Below, piece after piece: positions 1 to 5,866 of a stretch of 6,564 bases of DNA. The stretch is from assembly GCA_002311925.1 (NCBI GenBank), contig DCAK01000107.1, positions 15,818 to 22,381 on the forward strand, written 5' to 3'. Below the pieces are notes generated by a model that was given only the letters and a program-made list of their open reading frames with translations, did not search any database and was not told the origin of the DNA. This DNA comes from Planctomycetes bacterium UBA1135 (GTDB lineage Bacteria > Planctomycetota > UBA1135). How positions within the stretch are numbered: position 1 is the first letter of the stretch; the number at the start of each line of letters is the position of its first letter. The position numbers were made by a program, and so were the translations under genes.

Positions 1-99
1 GAGGTTCTTCCAGACAACACCGACGCCATGAGGGCGGAAGTCCGATTGACCCGCCAGGTGGAAATCCCCGAGTCCTGGAAACCCGGAGGCCTGCGATGA
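1..99 (+). CDS. C-terminal fragment of an upstream secretion/pilus gene, possibly GspL/PilN-like
   Basis: Only the last 32 codons are in the window, read in the frame starting at base 1 and ending at TGA 97-99. The fragment is charged and strand-like (AEVRLTRQVEIPESW) and ends in KPGGLR. It is too short for a family assignment by homology. Its position directly before a GspM/PilO-like gene, joined by an ATGA overlap, is where a GspL/PilN-type subunit usually sits in such operons, and a beta-strand ending would fit the periplasmic domain of that class. That identity is inference from position. The frame of the next gene is also open to the window edge, but its translation there is Pro/Arg/Gly-rich and shadow-like, so this frame is preferred. 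Confidence 0.6.
   Translation, partial: EVLPDNTDAMRAEVRLTRQVEIPESWKPGGLR
85..89 (+). promoter_or_regulatory. Shine-Dalgarno site GGAGG for the GspM/PilO-like gene
   Basis: A perfect GGAGG lies inside the end of the upstream gene, six bases before ATG 96-98. It decides the start of the next gene, whose frame is otherwise open to the window edge. The ATG overlaps the upstream TGA (ATGA), so translation is probably coupled. Confidence 0.75.
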
Positions 100-629
100 A
101 CTTTTCGTCCCGCAAGCTTCTCTTCCTTGCCGGTTGGATTGGAATCCCCCTCTTCTTCTGGATGGGACGGGTGGAACCCGCCATCTCTCGCGGCCATGTC
201 GCCCTTGAAACCCAGGAAGGCGCCGACGAACTCCACGCTTCCGGACTTCGCTCGGTGGCAAGGCGGGACCGGCTTGAATCCGAATGGATTTCCTTCCGTG
301 ACGAGGCCGACCTTCAAATGGCCACCCTCGACACCGACCTGCATCCCCACCTGGTCCAGAAGCGGGTCTTTGAATCCGCCGCTCGCCTGGAACTCGACAT
401 CGACATCCAGGAAGAGGCCGGGGACGGCAGAAAGCGCTTCTCCGTGCGCGGAGAGGGTTCCTGGGATTCCTTCGTTCAATGGGTGCAGGAACTGGAATGT
501 GGGCCCCATCGGGTCCGCTTCGAAAGCCTGCGCCTGGTTCTTCCCGAGGAGAGTTACTCCGACGGTGGAGGAACCCGAGTGGAGGCCGTTTTCGCCATTC
601 CTGAAATTCCCGCCGAGGTTGCAGCGTGA
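96..629 (+). CDS. GspM/PilO-like single-span inner-membrane assembly protein
   Basis: A 177-residue protein with a short basic N-terminus (SSRK), one hydrophobic helix at about residues 8-23, then a charged, helical periplasmic stretch (about 25-90) and a small alpha/beta domain (about 93-170). This N-in, single-helix, coiled-coil plus ferredoxin-like plan is that of GspM and PilO. In those families the protein pairs with GspL/PilN and couples the inner-membrane platform to the periplasmic channel. The segment SWDSFVQWVQELECG followed by strands RFESLRLVLP resembles the helix-then-strand pattern at the end of PilO/GspM domains. These families diverge strongly in sequence, so the call rests on topology, size and the position before a PilP/GspC-like gene and a secretin. 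The start is ATG 96, backed by GGAGG six bases upstream and an ATGA overlap. Whether it is GspM or PilO proper cannot be decided. Confidence 0.65.
   Translation: MNFSSRKLLFLAGWIGIPLFFWMGRVEPAISRGHVALETQEGADELHASGLRSVARRDRLESEWISFRDEADLQMATLDTDLHPHLVQKRVFESAARLELDIDIQEEAGDGRKRFSVRGEGSWDSFVQWVQELECGPHRVRFESLRLVLPEESYSDGGGTRVEAVFAIPEIPAEVAA
615..618 (+). promoter_or_regulatory. Shine-Dalgarno site GAGG supporting a GTG start at 626
   Basis: GAGG lies seven bases before GTG 626-628, which overlaps the preceding TGA 627-629 (GTGA). The correct spacing and the overlap pattern shared with the other junctions support the non-ATG start. The first downstream ATG in frame would remove the membrane helix. 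Confidence 0.6.
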
Positions 630-1225
630 GTCCCGCCGAAGCCATCCGCCGCGCTCCCCGAAAAACGGGAATCCTGGCCGCATCGAGCCTGGTGGCGGCC
701 GCCATCTGGACCGGAGTCCTGACCGGGTCGGAGGACCCCAGAGATTCCCTGCCCGTGGTGGATCTCAACGCCGAAATGGGCGCCCCCATGGAAATCGCGG
801 CCGATTCCTCGGCAGCCAAGGCGGCGACTCCTCCGGCTTCCCCCGAAACCGCATGGTCGGCCTCGATGGAGAAGCTTGAAAGCTGGAAGGGAACCCTGGT
901 CGCCCCCATCCGCATCGCTCCCCCCGAGGAAGCCGCAGCCTCCGAAACGGATGCCGTCGCCGAAACCGAAAAATCCTCCGCTGAGGTGGAAACCCTCGTC
1001 CCTGCCCCCTCCGAGGACATGATCTTGACCAGCACCCTCCTTCTCGGAAAGGTCAAAAAAGCCGTTTTGGATGGATTCTCTGTTCAGGTTGGCGACCCGG
1101 TCGGCCGATACGTGGTGGAGGACATTCGGTCACGCGAAGTGGATCTTCGAGCCGGAGACAGGGTTTGGACCCTGAGGATGTCCCGTCCGGGCTTCAGCGC
1201 GGGCATTGGAAAAACGAAACCATGA
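626..1225 (+). CDS. GspC/GspB/PilP-like periplasmic linker protein
   Basis: A 199-residue protein starting at GTG. A basic N-terminus (RRAPRK) precedes one hydrophobic helix at about residues 14-33. A long Ala/Glu/Pro-rich, probably disordered linker follows (about 35-130), then a compact C-terminal beta domain (about 132-186). That domain contains KKAVLDGFSVQVGDPVGRY and then VVEDIRSREVDLRAGDRVWTL. This 'own-residue, GD-x-V, Y-x-V-x-x-I, V-x-L' pattern is typical of the small beta domains at the ends of GspB and PilP and of the GspC homology region. Those domains contact the N-terminal domains of the secretin and bridge the two membranes. No PDZ domain is present, unlike many classical GspC proteins. 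The gene lies immediately before the secretin with an ATGA overlap, which matches the pilP-pilQ and gspC-gspD orders. The general role is fairly secure; the choice between GspC, GspB and PilP is not. Confidence 0.65.
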   Translation: MSPAEAIRRAPRKTGILAASSLVAAAIWTGVLTGSEDPRDSLPVVDLNAEMGAPMEIAADSSAAKAATPPASPETAWSASMEKLESWKGTLVAPIRIAPPEEAAASETDAVAETEKSSAEVETLVPAPSEDMILTSTLLLGKVKKAVLDGFSVQVGDPVGRYVVEDIRSREVDLRAGDRVWTLRMSRPGFSAGIGKTKP

Positions 1226-2874
1226 ATCTTCAAAAACTTCTCACCACGGCGGTTTTGGCCGCCGTCCTGCCCGTTTCCGGGTTTGCCCAGGAAACCGGGG
1301 ACAGCCCCTTCGCCGGTTTGAAGGACGAAAAAATCACGGTCAATTTCCAGGATGAGGAGCTTTCCTCCGTTCTGGAGAATTTCAGCACCGCCTACGGCCT
1401 GAACCTGGTCTACGGTCCCGATGTCCAAGGCTTGGTCACCCTGAATCTCTACGACGCCCCTGTCGAGGAAGCCCTCGCAAGCATTCTTGCTTCCAATGGA
1501 TTCGGTTTCACCACCGAGAACGGTTTCCTGGTGATTTCCCCGCTCGAGGGGACGGAAGGAGCCACCATCCGCCACGCTGCCCAGGTCTTCTTCCTCGACC
1601 ACCTGCGCGCCAAGGACGCGGTTGAAATGCTCGAACCCATGCTGGGACCGGGTGAAACGGTGGTCGCCGGGCCGGAAAGCGGTTCAGGAATCGACAATGT
1701 GACCGACCTCGGCGGAAACGGCCAGGCCAGTCGCGAACTCTTCGTCCTGTACGCCGGCTCGAACACCTCCGACAAGATCGCCGCCCTGCTTGAACAGGTG
1801 GATGTTCCTCCCGCCCAGGTGCTGGTCGAAGCCACCATCCTGTCCATTTCCCTTTCAGACGATTCGCGCCTCGGGGTGGATTTCACCGCCTTGGGCGGGG
1901 TCGACTTTCAGGCTCTGGGGGGAACCAGCAATCTCACGAACGGTCTCGACTACGAAGACGCCCCTCTCGGTGGAAGCGACTGGTTGCTGGGAGGCTCCAC
2001 CAACGGATTCACCGATCCCTCCGGCGCCGGCCTCCACATCGGAATTCTCCGCAACCAAGTGGGCGTCTTCATCGAAGCTCTCGAGCAGGTGGGCAACGCA
2101 ACCGTGCTCAGCAATCCGCAAATCCTGGCCGTCAACCGCCACGCCGCCCAGGTCCTGGTCGGGCAGAAACTCCCCTACCAGACGGTGACCACAGTCGAGA
2201 ACACCTCCATGCAGAATGTTGAGTTCCTCGAGGTGGGCACTTCGCTCGTTTTTCGCCCCTTCATCAGCTCTGATGGTTACGTGAGGATGGAAATCCATCC
2301 GAAGAACTCCTCCGGCATCATCAACGCCCAGGGGCTTCCCGAGGAAACCACCACCGAGGTCACGACCAACATCCTGGTGAAATCCGGGAACACCGTGGTC
2401 ATCGGAGGCCTGATGGAAAGCGGGATTTCTTCCGACATCAGCCAGGTCCCCCTGCTGGGTTCCATTCCTTTCATTGGAGGGCTGTTCCGCTCCGAAAAGG
2501 AAGTCGAAACCCGCAACGAGATCGTCGTTCTTCTCACTCCTCGCATCGTCGGCGATGACGAACTCGGCCGACGCGCCGGACAAGCCCTCGAGCGTCACGC
2601 CGCTGCCCAGGCCCGTCTTGCTGCCGGCCACTCCGGTTACCTGCGGCCTTCCTATGCCCGTCGCATGCACGCCGACGCCGCCAAGGCCCTTGCCTCCGGT
2701 CGTCCCGACCTGGCGCTGGCCAAGGCTGAATGGGGCCTTGCCGCCCTGCCCTCACACGACGCGCTCGCCGCCCTGGCCAATCACTGCCGCCAGGAAATCC
2801 TCGATGCCCGCCTCGAAGCCGAAGAACTCAGCGAGGCCCTCGCCATTCTCGAAAAAATGGAGGAATCCAAATGA
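1222..2874 (+). CDS. gspD: Secretin, outer-membrane channel of a T2SS/T4P-type system (GspD/PilQ family)
   Basis: A 550-residue secretin. Residues 1-22 form a Sec signal peptide (basic NLQK, hydrophobic LLTTAVLAAVLPVSGFA, likely cut before Q23). Residues about 38-106 are an STN/N0-type domain (ITVNFQDEELSSVLENF to FLVIS). About 118-195 is one N1/NolW-type domain (AAQVFFLDHLRAKDAVEML to IAALLEQVDVP). The secretin core runs from about 197 (AQVLVEATILSI) to 443, with the family signature VPLLGSIPFIGGLFR at 409-423 and the final strand EIVVLLTPRIV. A Gly/Asn/Ser-rich insert lies at about 224-265. Only one N1-type repeat is seen, so the protein is shorter than classical GspD (about 650-700 residues, with N1-N3). 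Residues 444-550 are an Ala-rich helical tail that looks TPR-like. The start is ATG 1222: it overlaps the previous stop and begins the signal peptide. A longer reading from TTG 1165 would bury the signal peptide. Family certain; PilQ is an equally fair name. Confidence 0.95.
   Translation: MNLQKLLTTAVLAAVLPVSGFAQETGDSPFAGLKDEKITVNFQDEELSSVLENFSTAYGLNLVYGPDVQGLVTLNLYDAPVEEALASILASNGFGFTTENGFLVISPLEGTEGATIRHAAQVFFLDHLRAKDAVEMLEPMLGPGETVVAGPESGSGIDNVTDLGGNGQASRELFVLYAGSNTSDKIAALLEQVDVPPAQVLVEATILSISLSDDSRLGVDFTALGGVDFQALGGTSNLTNGLDYEDAPLGGSDWLLGGSTNGFTDPSGAGLHIGILRNQVGVFIEALEQVGNATVLSNPQILAVNRHAAQVLVGQKLPYQTVTTVENTSMQNVEFLEVGTSLVFRPFISSDGYVRMEIHPKNSSGIINAQGLPEETTTEVTTNILVKSGNTVVIGGLMESGISSDISQVPLLGSIPFIGGLFRSEKEVETRNEIVVLLTPRIVGDDELGRRAGQALERHAAAQARLAAGHSGYLRPSYARRMHADAAKALASGRPDLALAKAEWGLAALPSHDALAALANHCRQEILDARLEAEELSEALAILEKMEESK
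2859..2863 (+). promoter_or_regulatory. Shine-Dalgarno site GGAGG for the TPR lipoprotein gene
   Basis: GGAGG lies within the secretin's last codons, seven bases before ATG 2871-2873, which overlaps the secretin TGA (ATGA). The site fixes the start at 2871. An in-frame extension upstream to 2730 would be Pro/Arg-rich shadow sequence and would put the lipoprotein signal in the middle of the protein. Confidence 0.75.
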
Positions 2875-3950
2875 GAACTCCCCTCCCTCTCGCAGCGCTC
2901 GCTCTCGCCGCAGCTTCCTGCGGTTCCGCTTCCCAAGTCATTCAGGAAGAGGTCTCACAAGCCCCTTCCCGCGCCCTCGCCCCTTCCACCGCAAGCGCCA
3001 AGGAATGGAATGGAGCCCGCGCCGGCATCGTGCGCACCTTCGCCTTCCGGGCTCTTGAAAGGAACCTGGTCGAAGAAGCTCGCGGGTACCTCCGGGAAGC
3101 CTGCGAAATGGACCCCGGTGATACCGCCAGTCACGCCGCTCTTGCTCGCTTGTTCCTGGCCGAGGGCGACGCCCGCGCGGCCCTCCCCTACGCCCGCCAG
3201 GCCGCCAGGACGGCCCCGGAAAACGCAAAGGCCAACCTTGTCCTGGCCGCGGCTCTCGCCGAAAACCAGCGCGAAGAAGAAGCCACTGCCCATTTGAAGA
3301 AGGTCTGGCTCGCTTCCGGTCCCAAGATCGAAATCGCCCGCGCACTTCTCACCCACCACGCCTCCCTGGGCGGCGCCCAAGCCGCGCGCATTTTCGTGGA
3401 GGACCTCCAGGCCAGCCAACCCCTTGCAGCCGGCACCTGGGCCATCAGCGGTGACCTCGACCTGGCCGAAGGCGAAGTGGACGCCGCCGCGGACAACTAC
3501 CGAAGGGCTCTCGATATCGACCCTTCCCTTTCCGTGCCAGTCTCGCTCCATTCGAGGCTGGACATTTCCACCGTTGGCAAGGACCCCATCTGGGTTTCCG
3601 CCCGGGACTCGGAAAGCCGCGGGGATTGGAAGGGCGCCGGTCGCTTGTTCCGCTTTCTGGTTCAAACCCGCCCGGATGATTGGCGGGCTCATTCCGGCTT
3701 GGCCCGTTCGCTGTGGCGTGAAGGCCGCACCGCTGAAGCCTCCGCCATCCTCGAGCAGGTCCCCGTGGCCGCCCGGGATTGGAGGGACCACATGCTTTCC
3801 GCCAAGATTGCCATGCATGCCGAGGCCTGGGAGGGGGCCCGAGGGAACCTCCTGGTGGCCCTTGAATTGCGCCCCGGTCTGGAAGCCGCCGAACTTCTTC
3901 TGCGACGCGTTCGGGAAGAAATCGAGGGAGGCTCCGAGGAGAACGCCTGA
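2871..3950 (+). CDS. TPR-repeat lipoprotein, candidate secretin pilotin or assembly factor
   Basis: A 359-residue protein with a lipoprotein signal: MRTPLPLAALALAAASC, with Cys17 as the probable lipidated residue. The -3 position is Ala rather than the preferred Leu, and there is only one basic residue, so the lipobox is acceptable but weak. The mature part is a helical repeat array. TPR-like units are visible at about 52-83, 84-117 (HAALARLFLAEGDARAALPY then AARTAPEN), 118-150, 188-219 (GDLDLAEGEVDAAADNYRR then ALDIDPSL), 237-270, 271-300 and 303-336. The typical Gly/Ala-8, Ala-20 and Pro-32 spacing is clear in several. TPR lipoproteins of the PilF/PilW/Tgl type act as pilotins that carry PilQ to the outer membrane and promote its assembly. 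The gene follows the secretin with an ATGA overlap, which favours such a role here, but this protein is longer than PilF-type pilotins (about 230-250 residues). The TPR and lipoprotein calls are seen in the sequence; pilotin function is inferred. Confidence 0.8.
   Translation: MRTPLPLAALALAAASCGSASQVIQEEVSQAPSRALAPSTASAKEWNGARAGIVRTFAFRALERNLVEEARGYLREACEMDPGDTASHAALARLFLAEGDARAALPYARQAARTAPENAKANLVLAAALAENQREEEATAHLKKVWLASGPKIEIARALLTHHASLGGAQAARIFVEDLQASQPLAAGTWAISGDLDLAEGEVDAAADNYRRALDIDPSLSVPVSLHSRLDISTVGKDPIWVSARDSESRGDWKGAGRLFRFLVQTRPDDWRAHSGLARSLWREGRTAEASAILEQVPVAARDWRDHMLSAKIAMHAEAWEGARGNLLVALELRPGLEAAELLLRRVREEIEGGSEENA
3936..3941 (+). promoter_or_regulatory. Shine-Dalgarno site GAGGAG for the gspE-like gene
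   Basis: GAGGAG lies eight bases before ATG 3950-3952, which shares one base with the stop of the lipoprotein gene (TGATG). This matters because it places the start before the STAS-like domain, so that domain is part of the translated ATPase. Confidence 0.75.
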
Positions 3951-5866
3951 TGGCGCCCAAGACTGGACAGGAAGCCCTCCATCTTCCCGAGGCTCTCAAC
4001 GGCTCCAGGGCCGGGGAACTCGAGAAGTTGTGGGCATTCCTCGCCAAGGAAGGTGGCGGACAAATTGACGGTTCCGGAGTGCGGTCCTTGGATTCCGAGG
4101 GAATTCGGCTGCTTCTTCAAGGTTTGGCCGGACCCGCCGACGGCACGGTCGTCGCCAACCCCTCCTCCACCCTTCTAGCCGCGCGTCGGGCTCTGCGCCT
4201 CGAAGACAGGATTACGGTGAACCCCGACGACGCGCAGGCAAGCAATTTTACAGGTCGTCGACTCGGCGAAGTCCTGGTGGACCTCGGCCTCGTTGACGAA
4301 CGCCGTCTCGAAGCCGCCCTGGAGGAAGCCAAGAATCAACCTGGCATCCAATTGGGCCAGGTCCTCGTTGAGCGGGGGCTTCTTGAATCCTCCGGCCTTG
4401 CGCGGGGTCTTGCCGCCCAGAACGGCATTCCCTGCCTGGACCCCGTCGAGGAAGGAATCCTCGACGAAAGCATCGACCACGGAGTCCCCTTCGCCGAACT
4501 GCGCGCCCACGGCGTTCTTCCCTTCCTGTCCCTGGACCATTGCATCGCGGTGGCCGTGGTTGACCCCTCCGATGTCTATGGCGTCGACCTGATTCGCCGC
4601 CGTTCAGGGCTGGAAATTCTCCCCTGCACCGCAACCTTCGAAGCGGTTCGAGCGGGGCTCGATCGTCTTCAGCGCTCCGGTGCAGGCATCGTCGCCGAGG
4701 GAGGTTCCAGCGATTCCATCGAGGAGCGTTTCAACGATGTCATGACTGCCGCCCTCATCGACGGCGCCAGCGATGTCCATTTGGAACCCGGCGAGGAAAA
4801 TTGGACCCTGCGCTACCGGGTCGACGGCCGCCTTCGTGAAGCCCTCCGCATAGGCCTCGAGGAAGGCGCCGCCTTGATGGCCCGCATCAAGGTATTGGCC
4901 GAGTGCGACATTTCCGAAAAGCGACTCCCCCAGGACGGCCGCATTCATTTCACCGAGGCCGGTCGCGATGTGGATCTCCGAGTGGGAACCCTTCCCACCG
5001 TCTACGGTGAAAAAGCGGTTCTCCGTGTCCTCGACCGTGGCGATAAGGCCCTCAATCTGAAGGACCTGGGCCTTGAAGGGCGCAATCTCGAAGCCCTCCG
5101 GGAAGCCGCTTCGGCCTCGCACGGGCTGGTCCTCGTCACCGGCCCCACCGGTTCCGGAAAGACCACCACCCTCTACAGCCTGCTCGAGGACCTGGTCACG
5201 CCGGAAACCAACGTCGCCACGGTGGAAAACCCGGTCGAGCGCTCGGTGGCAGGGGTCAACCAGACCCAGGTCCACTACAAGGCGGGGCTTTCCTTCGCCG
5301 TCTGCCTCAGGGCCCTCCTTCGCCAGGACCCCGACATCATCATGATCGGTGAGATTCGGGACCGTGAAACCGCGGAAATCGCGGTCGAGGCCGCCCTCAC
5401 CGGTCACCTGGTCCTGGCCACTCTCCACACCAACGACGCCCCTGGCGCCGCAACCCGGCTGATGCAGATGGGGGTCGAACCCTTCCTCGTTGCTGCCGTC
5501 CTGCGCGCGGTTGTGGCCCAACGCCTGGTGCGCAACCTGTGTGGGAAATGCCGTCAGGAAACGGATATTCCCGCCCCCGTTCGGAAGCGCTACGCTGATT
5601 CCGGCCTTGGCAAGGGCCCTCATTTCGCCGCCAAGGGTTGCCGCGCCTGCCGCGACACCGGCTACGACGGCCGCCGCGGATTGTTCGAAGTCATGCCCGT
5701 GGACGGAGAAATGCAGGAACTCCTGGCCCACGGACCCTCCACCGGGGAAGTCCGCGACGCCGCCCGGAAGGCGGGAATGGAATCCCTCATTCACGATGCT
5801 CTCACCCAGGTGGACAGGGGATTCACCACACTCGAGGAGGCCCTTCGGGCAGGAGCCGCCGCATGA
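3950..5866 (+). CDS. gspE: GspE/PilB-family assembly ATPase with N-terminal STAS-like and MshEN domains
   Basis: A 638-residue cytoplasmic motor ATPase that powers pseudopilus or pilus assembly. Domain order: (a) residues about 9-90 resemble a STAS/MlaB-like domain, with IDGSGVRSLDSEGIRLLL (39-56) and NPSSTLLAARRALRLED (70-86); (b) residues about 103-240 form a GspE_N/MshEN-type domain with two tandem half-motifs, RLGEVLVDLGLV (104-115) and QLGQVLVERGLL (134-145), ending the second with Q157; (c) the ATPase core, with Walker A GPTGSGKT (398-405), Asp box VENPVE (425-430, Asn where Asp is usual), Walker B DPDIIMIGEIRD (460-471) and His box TGHLVLATLHTND (484-496). A tetracysteine zinc site follows, C531-x2-C534 and C564-x2-C567, then GYDGRRGLFEVM. 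The zinc site marks an assembly-type GspE/PilB rather than a PilT retraction ATPase. Start ATG 3950 has GAGGAG eight bases upstream, and no other in-frame ATG occurs until residue 266. The ATPase call is certain; the STAS call is strong on motif but unconfirmed. Confidence 0.96.
   Translation: MAPKTGQEALHLPEALNGSRAGELEKLWAFLAKEGGGQIDGSGVRSLDSEGIRLLLQGLAGPADGTVVANPSSTLLAARRALRLEDRITVNPDDAQASNFTGRRLGEVLVDLGLVDERRLEAALEEAKNQPGIQLGQVLVERGLLESSGLARGLAAQNGIPCLDPVEEGILDESIDHGVPFAELRAHGVLPFLSLDHCIAVAVVDPSDVYGVDLIRRRSGLEILPCTATFEAVRAGLDRLQRSGAGIVAEGGSSDSIEERFNDVMTAALIDGASDVHLEPGEENWTLRYRVDGRLREALRIGLEEGAALMARIKVLAECDISEKRLPQDGRIHFTEAGRDVDLRVGTLPTVYGEKAVLRVLDRGDKALNLKDLGLEGRNLEALREAASASHGLVLVTGPTGSGKTTTLYSLLEDLVTPETNVATVENPVERSVAGVNQTQVHYKAGLSFAVCLRALLRQDPDIIMIGEIRDRETAEIAVEAALTGHLVLATLHTNDAPGAATRLMQMGVEPFLVAAVLRAVVAQRLVRNLCGKCRQETDIPAPVRKRYADSGLGKGPHFAAKGCRACRDTGYDGRRGLFEVMPVDGEMQELLAHGPSTGEVRDAARKAGMESLIHDALTQVDRGFTTLEEALRAGAAA
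5851..5855 (+). promoter_or_regulatory. Shine-Dalgarno site AGGAG for the gspF-like gene
   Basis: AGGAG lies seven bases before ATG 5863-5865, which overlaps the ATPase stop (ATGA). It supports this start for the truncated platform gene, whose protein begins with a family-atypical leader. Confidence 0.7.

Noticed and set aside
127..879. A 250-codon + strand frame spanning the first two genes
   Set aside because: Its product is Pro/Arg/Ser-rich without domain features, and it overlaps two genes with membrane helices, ribosome sites and coupled starts. It is an out-of-frame shadow.
1165..1221. N-terminal extension of the secretin to TTG 1165
   Set aside because: It would put 19 polar residues before an evident Sec signal peptide and overlap the end of the previous gene in another frame. 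ATG 1222 fits the overlap pattern of the operon.
1855..2670. A 271-codon minus-strand frame opposite the secretin core
   Set aside because: It is antisense to the conserved secretin signature, with no supporting start site or family resemblance. Explained by codon bias.
2730..2870. N-terminal extension of the TPR lipoprotein to 2730
   Set aside because: The extra 47 residues are Arg/Pro-rich shadow of the secretin tail and would bury the lipoprotein signal. GGAGG plus ATG 2871 is the better start.
2955..3818. A 287-codon minus-strand frame opposite the TPR lipoprotein
   Set aside because: Gly-rich, low-complexity translation without a domain. The + strand frame has a signal peptide and regular TPR units.
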